DNA of 64,000 bases from Enterobacter cloacae subsp. cloacae ATCC 13047 (GCF_000025565.1 NC_014121.1:248001-312000); one strand, 5' to 3'; shown: positions 39,085 through 49,065, numbered from the stretch's first letter. Numbers and translations: made by a program. The notes: generated by a model not told the origin, from the sequence alone.

Positions 39085-39113
39085 TAAATAAAATGTGGGG
39101 GAGGTCCTGTCAA
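39085..39113 (-). promoter_or_regulatory. Probable lysC promoter
   Basis: On the minus strand TTGACA (39108-39113) and TATTTA (39085-39090) are 17 bases apart. Transcription would begin near 39077, leaving a leader of only about 76 bases before lysC. The rest of the 375-base gap to pgi holds the pgi promoter (TACAAT at 39330-39335) and no gene. Confidence 0.6.
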
Positions 39114-39375
39114 TGCCGGGATTATGCGGATTTTTCATGGGGGGGTACCCCTGAGAAACAGGACTTATAACAGGGCCATATTTTATGCTCCGTTTTCCCC
39201 GGTTTTGACCGACATTTCGCCGCCACGGGTGGGCGCGTCAGCAGCTATACTTTTCGGGTCTTTTCACCTGCGTTTGATGCAGGCCAGGGCAATGGCATAA
39301 AAACCATCACAATTTTTATTTGCAGGCGCTACAATCGACCGCAGTCACAATCCTCAAATCAGAAGAGTATTGCTA

Positions 39376-41025
39376 ATGAAAAACATCAACCCAACGCAGA
39401 CCGCTGCCTGGCAGGCACTACAAAAACATTTTGATGAAATGAAAGACGTCACCATCGCGGAGCTGTTCGCGAAAGATGCCGATCGTTTCAACAAATTCTC
39501 CGCGACCTTCGATGATCTGATGCTGGTGGATTTCTCCAAAAACCGCATCACCGAAGAGACGCTGGCGAAACTGCAGGATCTGGCGAAAGAGACGGAACTG
39601 GCAGACGCCATCAAATCCATGTTCTCCGGTGAGAAGATCAACCGTACCGAAGACCGTGCCGTGCTGCATGTGGCTCTGCGTAACCGTAGCAATACGCCAA
39701 TCATCGTTGACGGCAAAGATGTGATGCCGGAAGTGAACGCGGTGCTGGAAAAGATGAAAGCCTTCTCTGAAGCAATCATCTCCGGAAGCTGGAAAGGCTA
39801 CACCGGCAAAGCCATCACCGACGTGGTGAACATCGGTATCGGCGGTTCTGACCTCGGCCCGTTCATGGTGACCGAAGCGCTGCGCCCATACAAAAATCAT
39901 CTCAATATGCACTTTGTCTCCAACGTCGATGGTACCCACATCGCCGAAGTGCTGAAGAACGTGAACCCGGAAACTACACTGTTCCTGGTGGCCTCTAAAA
40001 CCTTCACCACCCAGGAAACCATGACCAACGCCCACAGCGCGCGCGACTGGTTCCTGAAAATCGCAGGTGACAACAAGCACGTGGCGAAACACTTCGCAGC
40101 GCTGTCCACCAACGGTAAAGCGGTTGGCGAGTTCGGTATCGACACCGCGAACATGTTCGAGTTCTGGGACTGGGTTGGTGGCCGCTACTCTCTGTGGTCT
40201 GCGATCGGCCTGTCTATCATTCTCTCCGTGGGCTTCGACAACTTTGTTGAGCTGCTCTCCGGCGCGCACGCGATGGACAAACACTTCTCCACCACCGCAC
40301 CTGAGAAAAACCTGCCGGTGCTGCTGGCGCTGATCGGTATCTGGTACAACAACTTCTTCGGCGCAGAGACCGAAGCGATCCTGCCGTACGACCAGTACAT
40401 GCACCGCTTCGCGGCTTACTTCCAGCAGGGCAATATGGAATCCAACGGTAAATACGTTGACCGTAACGGCAACGCGGTGGATTACCAGACTGGCCCAATC
40501 ATCTGGGGTGAGCCAGGCACCAACGGTCAGCACGCGTTCTACCAGCTGATTCACCAGGGGACCAAAATGGTACCGTGCGATTTCATCGCCCCGGCTATCA
40601 CCCACAATCCACTGTCTGATCACCATCCTAAACTGCTGTCTAACTTCTTTGCTCAGACCGAAGCGCTGGCGTTTGGTAAATCCCGCGAGGTGGTAGAGCA
40701 GGAATACCGTGACCAGGGTAAAGATCCGGCCACCCTGGAACACGTTGTGCCGTTCAAAGTGTTCGAAGGCAACCGTCCAACCAACTCCATCCTGCTGCGT
40801 GAAATCACGCCGTTCAGCCTGGGTGCGCTGATTGCTCTGTATGAGCATAAGATCTTCACGCAGGGCGCAATCCTGAACATCTTCACCTTCGATCAGTGGG
40901 GCGTTGAGCTGGGTAAACAGCTGGCGAACCGTATTCTGCCTGAACTGGGCGATGACAAAGCGATCAGCAGCCACGACAGCTCGACAAATGGTTTGATTAA
41001 CCGTTATAAAGCATGGCGCGCGTAA
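39376..41025 (+). CDS. pgi: Glucose-6-phosphate isomerase
   Basis: A 549-residue enzyme that interconverts glucose 6-phosphate and fructose 6-phosphate. Both family signatures are present: [12 protein letters not shown] and [15 protein letters not shown] ([12 protein letters not shown]) near the C-terminus. The ATG at 39376 follows AGAAGAG and gives the E. coli length. It is divergent from lysC. Confidence 0.98.
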   Translation: MKNINPTQTAAWQALQKHFDEMKDVTIAELFAKDADRFNKFSATFDDLMLVDFSKNRITEETLAKLQDLAKETELADAIKSMFSGEKINRTEDRAVLHVALRNRSNTPIIVDGKDVMPEVNAVLEKMKAFSEAIISGSWKGYTGKAITDVVNIGIGGSDLGPFMVTEALRPYKNHLNMHFVSNVDGTHIAEVLKNVNPETTLFLVASKTFTTQETMTNAHSARDWFLKIAGDNKHVAKHFAALSTNGKAVGEFGIDTANMFEFWDWVGGRYSLWSAIGLSIILSVGFDNFVELLSGAHAMDKHFSTTAPEKNLPVLLALIGIWYNNFFGAETEAILPYDQYMHRFAAYFQQGNMESNGKYVDRNGNAVDYQTGPIIWGEPGTNGQHAFYQLIHQGTKMVPCDFIAPAITHNPLSDHHPKLLSNFFAQTEALAFGKSREVVEQEYRDQGKDPATLEHVVPFKVFEGNRPTNSILLREITPFSLGALIALYEHKIFTQGAILNIFTFDQWGVELGKQLANRILPELGDDKAISSHDSSTNGLINRYKAWRA

Positions 41026-41042
41026 TTAAATCGTCATAAAAA

Positions 41043-41070
41043 CGTGCCGGCGATATGCCGGCATTTTTTT
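41043..41070 (+). terminator. Intrinsic terminator after pgi
   Basis: TGCCGGC and GCCGGCA around a short loop, followed by seven T. Confidence 0.92.
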
Positions 41071-41392
41071 ATCAGATAATTCCTGATGTCTGTTATTTAA
41101 CTCAAATTCCCGTTATGAGTTTTATCCGAAAATACCTTTTAACCCGTTAATGAGTGCGGTTTATTTTAGGATTATACGGAGAGTTACTTTCGCCTTATGT
41201 AATTATATCTATTTGATTTTAAATGGATAATTTATTAGTTAATTATTCTTATACTTCACATTTATCCAATAGTCCGAAAACCCTTCCTCTATTTATCCGT
41301 ACGGCAAACCCTCTGCTTTAGTTGTGTATACTCGAATCCGCCTGAATTTCTTTTCGGGCAAATCTCCATTCATTCATTGAAGGGAAATTGTT
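41071..41392 (+). promoter_or_regulatory. AT-rich regulatory region upstream of yjbE
   Basis: About 320 bases with no open frame of interest, much richer in A and T than the flanking genes. TTAGGATTATACGG near 41168-41181 resembles part of an RcsB/RcsAB box, in keeping with Rcs control of yjbEFGH in E. coli, but the match is partial. TGTATACT near 41325 could be an extended -10. Confidence 0.45.
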
Positions 41393-41635
41393 ATGAAGAA
41401 AGTACTGTATGGCATTTTTGCCATATCTGCACTTGCGGCGACATCTGTCTATGCAGCTCCGGTCCAGGTCGGGGAAGCAGCAGGGTCGGCAGCGACGTCT
41501 GCGTCTGCGGGGAGTTCTACCGCGGCCAGCACCAGCACCGTAAGTTCAGCCGTGGGTGTCGCGCTGGCGGCAACCGGTGGCGGTGATGGCTCCAATACCG
41601 GAACCACGACCACTACGACGACCAGCACCCAGTAA
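41393..41635 (+). CDS. yjbE: YjbE, small secreted protein of the yjbEFGH operon
   Basis: An 80-residue protein with a clear signal peptide ([21 protein letters not shown], cleaved after AYA-like VYA). The mature part is low complexity: Ala, Ser, Gly and Thr make up most of it, ending in a threonine run. It is first in the operon thought to make or export an exopolysaccharide. Its own function is unknown. AAGGGAAATTG precedes the ATG. Confidence 0.9.
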   Translation: MKKVLYGIFAISALAATSVYAAPVQVGEAAGSAATSASAGSSTAASTSTVSSAVGVALAATGGGDGSNTGTTTTTTTSTQ

Positions 41636-41654
41636 TTCCGGGTGTTTTAATCAT

Positions 41655-41674
41655 AACCACACTTCGGTGTGGTT
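41655..41674 (+). terminator. Hairpin between yjbE and yjbF
   Basis: Perfect arms AACCACAC and GTGTGGTT around TTCG, followed by only a few T. It could partly stop transcription or protect the yjbE message, giving more YjbE than YjbFGH. Confidence 0.6.
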
Positions 41675-41698
41675 ATTTCGCCCCTTCGGAGAAGAGTC

Positions 41699-42337
41699 GT
41701 GAAGCGACCTGCAATCATCCTGATTTGCCTGCTGTTGCAGGCGTGCTCGGCCACCACCAAAGGGCTGGGCAACTCACTGTGGGACAGCATATTCGGTACG
41801 CCGGGTGTGCATTTGACCGATGATGAACTTCAGAACATGCCGTATGCCAGCCAGTACATGCAGCTCAACGATGGTCCGCAACTGTTTGTGGTGCTCGCTT
41901 TCGATGAAAACGGGCAGCAGAAATGGGTGACGCAGGATCAGGCCACCATCGTGACGCAACATAGCCGTATTGTGAAAACCCTGCTCGGTGGCGATAACCT
42001 TCTTGAGGTCAACAACCTTGCGGCCGATCCGCTCAGCAAACCGAACCAGATCACCGACGGGGCAAGCTGGACGCGGACAATGGGCTGGACGGAACACAAG
42101 CAGGTGCGTTACGCCACCGCCCGCTCTACCTTCCGCTGGGACGGTACGGACAGCGTCAGGGTAGGCAGCGACGAAACCCGGGTTCGCGTACTGGATGAAG
42201 AGGTCACGACCGATCGGGCAACCTGGCATAACCGTTTCTGGGTGGATGATGAAGGGCAGATCCGTCAGTCCCTGCAATATTTGGGTGCCGGATTCTTCCC
42301 GGTTAAAACCACACTGATCAAGGCCGCGAAATCATGA
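41699..42337 (+). CDS. yjbF: YjbF, GfcB-family lipoprotein
   Basis: A 212-residue lipoprotein of the YjbF/GfcB family. The signal segment ends at the lipobox LLLQAC. The GTG start at 41699 follows GGAGAAGA and gives the E. coli length; upstream in-frame codons cross the intergenic hairpin. It overlaps yjbG by four bases (ATGA). A role in polysaccharide export is inferred from the operon. Confidence 0.92.
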   Translation: MKRPAIILICLLLQACSATTKGLGNSLWDSIFGTPGVHLTDDELQNMPYASQYMQLNDGPQLFVVLAFDENGQQKWVTQDQATIVTQHSRIVKTLLGGDNLLEVNNLAADPLSKPNQITDGASWTRTMGWTEHKQVRYATARSTFRWDGTDSVRVGSDETRVRVLDEEVTTDRATWHNRFWVDDEGQIRQSLQYLGAGFFPVKTTLIKAAKS

Positions 42338-43071
42338 AAACACTTATTCGCGTTGCGCTGATCGCAAGCTTTGCCACACCGCTCGCCTGGTCTGCCGGGA
42401 CGGTGAAGGTCTACACGCCGGACAGCACGCAGCCCAAAACGTTAACGAACGCCGGCAACCTGATTGATCTCGTCGGCCAGCCAAGGCTGGCAAACAGCTG
42501 GTGGACAGGTGCGGTGATCGCCGAGCGGCAGGCAACGGTGGCGGCGGAACAAAAGCACAAGGCGCTGCTCGCCAGATTAACGGGATTAGCAGAGCAGGAA
42601 GACGGCGACGATGCGGCAGCCATTAACAGCCTTCGTCAGCAGCTTCTGGCGCTGAAGGTTACCGGAAGACAAAACATCAATCTCGATCCGGATGAAGTCC
42701 GCGTGACGGAAAAAGGTAATCCGGCCCTGGAGGGAGATTACACGCTCTGGCTCCCGGCGCAGCCTTCCACCATCACGGTGATGGGGCTTATCAGCAGCCC
42801 GGGTAAAAAACCGTTTACTCCCGGCCGCGACGTGGCGAGCTATCTCGACGAGCAGAGCCTGCTGAGTGGTGCGGATAACAGCTACGCCTGGGTGATTTAT
42901 CCTGACGGGAACACGCAAAAGGCGCCGGTTGCCTACTGGAACAAGCGGCATGTCGAACCCATGCCAGGCAGCATCATTTTTGTCGGTTTTGCCGACCATT
43001 TCTGGACGAAGGCATATGACGGGCTGAATGCCGATATCCTTCATTCCCTGACACAGCGGATACCGGAATAA
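42334..43071 (+). CDS. yjbG: YjbG, GfcC-family periplasmic protein
   Basis: A 245-residue protein with a signal peptide ([20 protein letters not shown]) and a GfcC-like fold expected in the periplasm. The conserved region [19 protein letters not shown] resembles the polysaccharide-export SLBB-type modules. It overlaps yjbF by four bases and yjbH by one (TAATG), so yjbFGH are translationally coupled. Confidence 0.92.
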   Translation: MKTLIRVALIASFATPLAWSAGTVKVYTPDSTQPKTLTNAGNLIDLVGQPRLANSWWTGAVIAERQATVAAEQKHKALLARLTGLAEQEDGDDAAAINSLRQQLLALKVTGRQNINLDPDEVRVTEKGNPALEGDYTLWLPAQPSTITVMGLISSPGKKPFTPGRDVASYLDEQSLLSGADNSYAWVIYPDGNTQKAPVAYWNKRHVEPMPGSIIFVGFADHFWTKAYDGLNADILHSLTQRIPE

Positions 43072-45167
43072 TGAAAAAGACCTATCTCTATAGCATGCTG
43101 GCACTGTGTGTGAGTGCCGCCTGTCATGCAGAAACATATCCGGCACCCATTGGCCCGTCTCAGTCAGACTTCGGTGGCGTCGGTTTACTGCAAACCCCTA
43201 CCGCGCGTATGGCGCGAGAAGGGGAAATTAGCCTTAACTATCGTGATAACGACCAGTACCGCTACTATTCTGCATCCGTACAGCTGTTCCCATGGCTCGA
43301 AACCACGCTGCGCTACACCGACGTACGAACGAAACAGTACAGCAGCGTGGACGCGTTTTCGGGCGATCAGACCTACAAAGATAAAGCCTTCGATCTCAAA
43401 CTGCGCCTGTGGGAAGAGAGCTACTGGATGCCGCAGGTATCCGTGGGGGCCAAAGATATCGGCGGTACCGGCCTGTTCGACGCGGAGTACATTGTCGCCA
43501 GTAAGGCCTGGGGGCCATTTGACTTCTCGCTGGGGCTTGGCTGGGGCTATCTCGGCACCAGCGGCAACGTGAAAAACCCGTTCTGCACCTACAGCGACAA
43601 ATTCTGCTATCGCGACAACAGCTATCAGAAAGCGGGTTCCATTAACGGTGACCAGATGTTCCACGGCCCGGCTGCCCTGTTTGGCGGCGTGGAGTATCAG
43701 ACGCCGTGGCAGCCGCTGCGCCTGAAGCTGGAGTATGAAGGTAACGACTACTCGCAAGAGTTCGCCGGAAAGATTGAGCAAAAGAGCAAGTTTAACGTCG
43801 GCGCCATTTACCGCGTCACCGATTGGGCCGACGTTAACCTCAGCTACGAGCGCGGCAACACCGTGATGTTTGGCTTTACGCTGCGTACTAACTTTAACGA
43901 CATGCGGCCGCACTATAACGACAACGCGCGGCCTGCGTACCAGCCGGAGCCGCAGGATGCCATTCTGCAGCACTCCGTGGTGGCCAACCAGCTGACGCTG
44001 CTGAAGTACAACGCCGGTCTGGCGGATCCGAAAATCCAGGTGAAAGGCGATACGCTGTACGTGACCGGTGAGCAGGTGAAATACCGCGACTCGCGGGAAG
44101 GGATCGAACGTGCTAACCGGATCATCATGAACGATCTGCCGGAGGGGATCCGCACGATCCGCGTAACGGAGAACCGCCTGAATCTGCCGCAAGTGACGAC
44201 GGAAACGGACGTGGCCAGTCTGAAGCGCCATCTGGAGGGCGAGCCGCTGGGGCATGAAACCGAGCTGGTACAAAAACGCGTTGAGCCAATCGTGCCGGAG
44301 ACGACCGAGCAGGGCTGGTATATCGATAAATCGCGCTTCGATTTCCACATCGACCCGGTGCTAAACCAGTCTGTCGGCGGGCCGGAAAACTTCTACATGT
44401 ACCAGTTGGGCGTGATGGCAACGGCGGATCTGTGGGTGACCGACCACCTGCTGACCACCGGCAGCCTGTTTGGCAACATTGCCAACAACTACGACAAGTT
44501 CAACTACACTAACCCGCCGAACGACACGAAGCTGCCGCGCGTGCGTACCCGCGTGCGTGAGTACGTGCAGAACGATGCCTACGTAAACAACCTGCAGGCC
44601 AACTACTTCCAGTACTTCGGCAATGGCTTCTACGGCCAGGTCTACGGCGGTTATCTGGAAACCATGTATGGCGGTGCGGGGGCGGAAGTGCTTTATCGTC
44701 CGGTGGACAGCAACTGGGCGTTTGGTATTGATGCCAACTACGTTAAACAGCGTGACTGGCGCAGCGCGCAGGACATGATGAAGTTCACCGACTATAGCGT
44801 GAAAACCGGCCATCTGACGGCCTACTGGACGCCGTCGTTCGCCCAGGACGTGCTGGTGAAAGCCAGCGTGGGTCAGTACCTGGCGGGCGATAAGGGCGGC
44901 ACGCTGGATATCTCCAAACACTTCGACAGCGGAGTGGTGGTGGGTGGTTACGCCACCATCACCAACGTCTCGCCGGACGAATACGGGGAAGGGGACTTCA
45001 CCAAAGGGGTGTATGTGTCGATTCCGCTGGATCTGTTCTCATCCGGTCCAACCCGCAGCCGTGCGGCCATTGGCTGGACGCCGCTGACGCGTGACGGGGG
45101 CCAGCAGCTGGGTCGTAAGTTCCAGCTGTATGACATGACCAGTGATAAGAACATTAACTTCCGCTGA
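43071..45167 (+). CDS. yjbH: YjbH, GfcD-family outer-membrane protein
   Basis: A 698-residue protein with a signal peptide ([20 protein letters not shown]) and abundant alternating aromatic strands, suggesting a large outer-membrane beta-barrel. It belongs to the YjbH/GfcD family linked to extracellular polysaccharide. It is the last gene of yjbEFGH. A REP element follows 22 bases after the stop. Confidence 0.93.
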   Translation: MKKTYLYSMLALCVSAACHAETYPAPIGPSQSDFGGVGLLQTPTARMAREGEISLNYRDNDQYRYYSASVQLFPWLETTLRYTDVRTKQYSSVDAFSGDQTYKDKAFDLKLRLWEESYWMPQVSVGAKDIGGTGLFDAEYIVASKAWGPFDFSLGLGWGYLGTSGNVKNPFCTYSDKFCYRDNSYQKAGSINGDQMFHGPAALFGGVEYQTPWQPLRLKLEYEGNDYSQEFAGKIEQKSKFNVGAIYRVTDWADVNLSYERGNTVMFGFTLRTNFNDMRPHYNDNARPAYQPEPQDAILQHSVVANQLTLLKYNAGLADPKIQVKGDTLYVTGEQVKYRDSREGIERANRIIMNDLPEGIRTIRVTENRLNLPQVTTETDVASLKRHLEGEPLGHETELVQKRVEPIVPETTEQGWYIDKSRFDFHIDPVLNQSVGGPENFYMYQLGVMATADLWVTDHLLTTGSLFGNIANNYDKFNYTNPPNDTKLPRVRTRVREYVQNDAYVNNLQANYFQYFGNGFYGQVYGGYLETMYGGAGAEVLYRPVDSNWAFGIDANYVKQRDWRSAQDMMKFTDYSVKTGHLTAYWTPSFAQDVLVKASVGQYLAGDKGGTLDISKHFDSGVVVGGYATITNVSPDEYGEGDFTKGVYVSIPLDLFSSGPTRSRAAIGWTPLTRDGGQQLGRKFQLYDMTSDKNINFR

Positions 45168-45188
45168 TAGCCCTCATCCTTTTCTGTT

Positions 45189-45220
45189 GTAGGCCCGGTA
45201 AGCGCTTGCGCCACCGGGCC
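45189..45220. repeat. REP-type element, copy 2 (yjbH-acyltransferase)
   Basis: GTAGGCCCGGTAAGCG followed by CTTGCGCCACCGGGCC, a GTAG-headed palindrome between convergent genes, like copies at 36582 and 60081. Confidence 0.8.
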
Positions 45221-45222
45221 AC

Positions 45223-45675
45223 TCACAAGCGGCGCAGCAGCCTCGCCGGGTTTCCCGCATAAACGCCTTTCTCGGTGATGGATTTGGTCACCACGCTCCC
45301 CGCACCAATCACCACCCCGTCGCAGATGGAGACCGCCAGGATGGTCGCCCCGCTGCCTATCGACACATCATTTCCCACAGTAATGCGTCCCCAGCTGTTC
45401 CGGTCAGTATTGGGTTTGCCGTCGCGGAACATATCGTTGGCAAACATCACCCCATGGCCAATGAAACAGCGTTCGCCCAGGGTGACGTATTCGCAAATGA
45501 AGGTGTGCGACTGAATTTTGCTCTCGTCGCCAATGCGCGTATTGCCCTGAATTTCAACAAACGGGCCGATAAACACACCGTTGCCAAGCACGCAGTCATA
45601 GAGATTGCAGGGCTCATACAGGGTGACATTTTCACCACAGGTTACGTTGCGAACCCCGGTAGGTCTGCGCTCCAT
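45223..45675 (-). CDS. Hexapeptide-repeat acyltransferase
   Basis: A 150-residue protein made of left-handed beta-helix hexapeptide repeats (for example VFIGPFVEIQGNTRIGDES and IGSGATILAVSICDGVVIG), ending in the usual YAGNPARLLRRL. Such proteins move acetyl groups onto sugars or sugar nucleotides. The substrate is unknown. It sits between yjbH and psiE, where E. coli has only yjbT. Being next to an exopolysaccharide operon is suggestive, but it is transcribed the other way. Confidence 0.82.
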   Translation of the reverse strand: MERRPTGVRNVTCGENVTLYEPCNLYDCVLGNGVFIGPFVEIQGNTRIGDESKIQSHTFICEYVTLGERCFIGHGVMFANDMFRDGKPNTDRNSWGRITVGNDVSIGSGATILAVSICDGVVIGAGSVVTKSITEKGVYAGNPARLLRRL

Positions 45676-45771
45676 TCGTTACCTCCGTACATAAAACATA
45701 ATTAAAAAATATAGATCCACGTCACATTTTTGCGTTATACAGGAACCTCGCCCTGGAGAATGAGGTGCTGT

Positions 45772-46182
45772 ATGACATCCCTGACTCGCCCGCGCGTTGA
45801 GTTCATCTCAACTATCCTCCAGACCGTGCTCAACCTCGGTCTGCTGAGCCTTGGCCTGATCCTGGTCGTCTTTTTGGGTAAAGAGACGGTGCATCTGGCG
45901 GATGTACTGTTCGCCCCCGAGCAAACCAGCAAATATGCGCTGGTGGAAGGCCTGGTGGTCTACTTTCTCTACTTTGAATTTATCGCCCTGATTGTGAAGT
46001 ATTTCCAGTCAGGCTTTCACTTCCCGCTGCGCTATTTTGTCTACATTGGGATCACCGCGATAGTGCGGCTGATCATCGTCGATCATAAATCTCCCCTTGA
46101 TGTGCTGATCTACTCGGCGGCGATCCTGCTGCTGGTGATCACGCTCTGGTTGTGTAATTCGAAGCGGCTGAAGCGCGAATAG
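45772..46182 (+). CDS. psiE: Phosphate-starvation-inducible protein PsiE
   Basis: A 136-residue inner-membrane protein with four hydrophobic segments, beginning [18 protein letters not shown], nearly identical in pattern to E. coli PsiE. The start at 45772 follows GAGGTGCTGT and gives the E. coli length. Function is unclear. In E. coli it is induced by phosphate starvation. Confidence 0.93.
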   Translation: MTSLTRPRVEFISTILQTVLNLGLLSLGLILVVFLGKETVHLADVLFAPEQTSKYALVEGLVVYFLYFEFIALIVKYFQSGFHFPLRYFVYIGITAIVRLIIVDHKSPLDVLIYSAAILLLVITLWLCNSKRLKRE

Positions 46183-46217
46183 GCGCTCTGACGCGGAAGA
46201 GATGCGGTCAAAATGTG

Positions 46218-46255
46218 ATCTATATAGATTTAATTTAAAACTATATAGTTTTAAA
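46218..46255. promoter_or_regulatory. Two palindromes with a shared CTATATAG core upstream of the PTS operon
   Basis: ATCTATATAGAT (46218-46229) and a perfect 22-base palindrome (46234-46255, centre AAAACTATATAGTTTT) share the core CTATATAG. Their centres are 21 bases apart, two turns of DNA. They look like operators, most simply for the GntR protein encoded in the same operon. AAATGTGA just before the first could be half of a CRP site. Confidence 0.6.
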
Positions 46256-46257
46256 TG

Positions 46258-46300
46258 TGTGGCAGTTCAGGAATACGCGGTACTGAAATTAACTGCCACA
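46258..46300. repeat. Inverted repeat in the PTS operon leader
   Basis: Perfect ten-base arms TGTGGCAGTT and AACTGCCACA separated by 23 bases. It ends 28 bases before the start codon, so it may be a leader hairpin or a further protein site. Confidence 0.55.
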
Positions 46301-46328
46301 TACTTAATCTATTCGACAGGTGATCTGC

Positions 46329-48023
46329 ATGGCCCACTCTTCAATACTGGAGCGGATAACTGACGTCTCGCAAAAGCTGGCATCAGAAGTCCATCTTCGA
46401 AGTCTACGGGACAGTTTTATTATTTCTGTCCCGTTCCTTGTCCTGGCTGGACTCTTCATTATGCTTAATTATGTTTTTCTCGATCCGAAAGGCATATTGA
46501 GCGGTCTGTTATCCACTGACACCCTGGTACAGCTACGCAATATTGGCGAGCGCGTTCTTAACGGAACAATGAATATTTTATCGCTGATGCTGGTGATATT
46601 AATTGCGTATCATATTGCCAGTAAGAAAAAACACCCTACGCCAGTCATACCCGCTATGGTTGCGCTGGCGGTGTTTTATGCATTAATGCCCATTGAAACC
46701 GTGCAAACCCTGGCCGATGGTCAGCAGGCTCGGCTTACCGGGATGGTCTCCTATGGCAGTACCAATGCTGGCGGTGTCTTTCTGGCAATACTGACGGCGG
46801 TGTTATCAACAAATCTTTTTTTATGGATTTCGAAAAATAAAAAATTACAGATCCGGCTAGGAGATGATGTGCCTTCCATGGTGGTGCAATCCTTCCAGTC
46901 GATGTTTTCAATTATGCTAACCGTCGCTATTTTCGCGCTGGTTGCATTTAGCGTTAATCTTTTCCTTCATACTGAAATCCCGACGCTGATTCAGCATCTC
47001 ATCCAGGCGCCGCTGGTACATTTAACGACTAATTTATCCGGTTTTCTGGTGTTAACGACCCTGACAAATCTTCTCTTTTCGTTGGGGATACATCCGGGTG
47101 GGATTATTAATCCCATTCTTGAACCTCCCTTACTGGTAGCGATGCAGGAAAACATGTCCGCCTTTGCCAGCGGACAGATCCCACCCCATATTATCGTTCT
47201 GCCATTTCGCGATCTGTATGGTCATATGGGAGGAACCGGGAGCACGCTGGCCCTGCTGCTGGCAGTGTTTGTTCGAAGCCATATGTCCAGCCACCGTAAC
47301 TTTTCCAGAACGGTGATTGCCCCAGGCATTTTTAATATTAACGAGCCGGTCATTTTTGGTTTCCCGGTACTCTACAACCCGTTAATGATGATCCCTTTTA
47401 TCCTTTATCCGCAAATTAATTTTACGATCGCGTACTTTGCAACCGCCTGGGGGTGGGTCTCAAAAATTGTTGCCTACGTTCCCTGGTCAGTGCCTCCGCT
47501 TATTTCTGGCTGGCTCGGATCCGGCGGTGATTTTCGTAATGTCATTTTGCAGATCCTGCTATTAGCGCTTGGGGTCGTAATCTATTTACCTTTTTTAACC
47601 GCCTATGAGCGTTCGTTAATCAAACGCAGCAATGAAACGATAATTAATACTCTCGCCTCTGAGTCAGAAATAACGCTGCAGGAGGACAATGATATTCATC
47701 GGTTGGATGGGAAAACCATTATTCTGGCCTGCAATGAAGGTATGTCGACCTCTTTGATGGCCAGCAAAATGCGAAAATATTGCGAAAGCCAGAATTGTAC
47801 GCTCAATGTGTATGCCGTGAATGCAGGTAAACTGGTCGATGAATATAAAAACGCCCAGCTTATTTTGCTGGGTCCGCAAATCGCGTATCTCCAGGAAACC
47901 ATTCTTCAGGATATCAATCACCACTGCCCGGTGATCCCCCTTGACCCTCAGCACTTCAGCAAACTTGATGGACCGGAGGTAATTCATGCCGCCCTGCCAT
48001 ACTTTAAAAAGGAATCCGTATGA
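46329..48023 (+). CDS. PTS lactose/cellobiose-family IIC-IIB fusion
   Basis: A 564-residue sugar permease. Residues about 1-435 form the membrane IIC domain (many hydrophobic segments; the family stretch PGIFNINEPVIFGFPVLYNP is intact). After a linker, residues about 460-560 are a IIB domain with the phosphocysteine at Cys468 in ACNEGMSTSLM. No IIA is encoded here. The ATG at 46329 follows AGGTGAT; a GTG three codons earlier overlaps that site. The gene looks AT-richer than its neighbours. It overlaps the next gene by four bases. The substrate is unknown. Confidence 0.88.
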   Translation: MAHSSILERITDVSQKLASEVHLRSLRDSFIISVPFLVLAGLFIMLNYVFLDPKGILSGLLSTDTLVQLRNIGERVLNGTMNILSLMLVILIAYHIASKKKHPTPVIPAMVALAVFYALMPIETVQTLADGQQARLTGMVSYGSTNAGGVFLAILTAVLSTNLFLWISKNKKLQIRLGDDVPSMVVQSFQSMFSIMLTVAIFALVAFSVNLFLHTEIPTLIQHLIQAPLVHLTTNLSGFLVLTTLTNLLFSLGIHPGGIINPILEPPLLVAMQENMSAFASGQIPPHIIVLPFRDLYGHMGGTGSTLALLLAVFVRSHMSSHRNFSRTVIAPGIFNINEPVIFGFPVLYNPLMMIPFILYPQINFTIAYFATAWGWVSKIVAYVPWSVPPLISGWLGSGGDFRNVILQILLLALGVVIYLPFLTAYERSLIKRSNETIINTLASESEITLQEDNDIHRLDGKTIILACNEGMSTSLMASKMRKYCESQNCTLNVYAVNAGKLVDEYKNAQLILLGPQIAYLQETILQDINHHCPVIPLDPQHFSKLDGPEVIHAALPYFKKESV

Positions 48024-49063
48024 TTAACTGCGCCTATATTGGCTTTGGTAAAAGCGCCACGCGCTATCATCTCCCTTATGTTTTATGCCGCAAGGATAAA
48101 TACAACGTAAAGCGTATTTATGATATTGCGCGTAAGCCAGAGGTTGAAGCGCAGCCGCACTATCAACACATCTGTTTTACCTCCCGGCTGCAGGATATTC
48201 TGGAAGATAATACGCTTCAGCTGGTGGTTATCTGCACCCATCCTGATAGCCATTTTGAGTATGCCCGGCTATGTCTGGCACACGGCAAAAACGTGCTGGT
48301 CGAGAAACCTTTTACAACCACCCCAGAAGAAGCGAAAACGCTGTTTGCTCTGGCGAGAGAAAAGGGCTTAACCGTCTCTCCGTTTCAAAACCGACGTTTT
48401 GATAGCTGTTATTTGACCATGAAACAAGCGATTGAGAGCGGTAAACTGGGGGAAATTGTCGAGATCGAAAGCCATTTTGACTATTTTCGCCCGGCGTCGG
48501 AAACCTGTCCCGGCAGTTATTTCGACGGCGCGTTTTATGGCCTTGGCGTGCATACGCTCGATCAAATTATCGCCCTGCTGGGGCGTCCGCAGCAGGTCGG
48601 GTACCATCTTCAGCGCCAGAGAAACCCGCTCAACCCTGACGACGCCTTCACCGTTCACCTCTATTACCCGAAGACGACCGCGATCGTGAAAACCAGCCAT
48701 CTGGTGAAAATACCCGCGCCGAGATTCACGGTACACGGTACGCGAGGATCGTTTATTCGCTATGGTATCGACCAGCAGGAAACCAGCCTGAAGGCGGGCA
48801 TTATGCCTGGGCACCCAGGGTTTGGTGAAGATAGTGAATGCGCGGTGCTGGAGTATATCGATGACGCAGGATGTTCTGTCCGGGAGGAACTGTCGGCGGT
48901 ACCCGGCGACTACGGACGCGTTTATGACGCGCTTTACGACACACTCTCCTCAGGCAAGGCCAACTATGTCAGCGAGCATGAAGCGTTAACCAATCTCGAC
49001 ATTTTGCAAAAGGCATTTCAACAGCCAACGCCTGCCATCGTTTCTCTCGAAGAGGAGGCGTAA
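48020..49063 (+). CDS. Gfo/Idh/MocA-family oxidoreductase
   Basis: A 347-residue NAD(P)-dependent sugar dehydrogenase-like protein. The N-terminal Rossmann fold starts CAYIGFGKSATRYHLPY, and the catalytic EKP motif (NVLVEKPFTT) is present. The C-terminal part is the family's substrate domain, with the GLGVHTLDQI histidine/aspartate region. It overlaps the PTS gene by four bases, so it likely acts on the imported sugar phosphate or its product. The reaction is unknown. Confidence 0.85.
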   Translation: MINCAYIGFGKSATRYHLPYVLCRKDKYNVKRIYDIARKPEVEAQPHYQHICFTSRLQDILEDNTLQLVVICTHPDSHFEYARLCLAHGKNVLVEKPFTTTPEEAKTLFALAREKGLTVSPFQNRRFDSCYLTMKQAIESGKLGEIVEIESHFDYFRPASETCPGSYFDGAFYGLGVHTLDQIIALLGRPQQVGYHLQRQRNPLNPDDAFTVHLYYPKTTAIVKTSHLVKIPAPRFTVHGTRGSFIRYGIDQQETSLKAGIMPGHPGFGEDSECAVLEYIDDAGCSVREELSAVPGDYGRVYDALYDTLSSGKANYVSEHEALTNLDILQKAFQQPTPAIVSLEEEA

Positions 49064-49065
49064 AG

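Noticed and set aside
39120..39170. AGTCCTGT followed by CAGGGG on the minus strand, reminiscent of part of the lysine aptamer
   Set aside because: None of the other conserved aptamer segments accompanies it, and it lies upstream of the likely promoter.
39418..40974. A 518-codon open frame on the minus strand, opposite pgi
   Set aside because: Antisense shadow of pgi; the composition (rich in Val, Phe, Arg, Gln, His) is that of a reverse-strand reading and no domain is recognisable.
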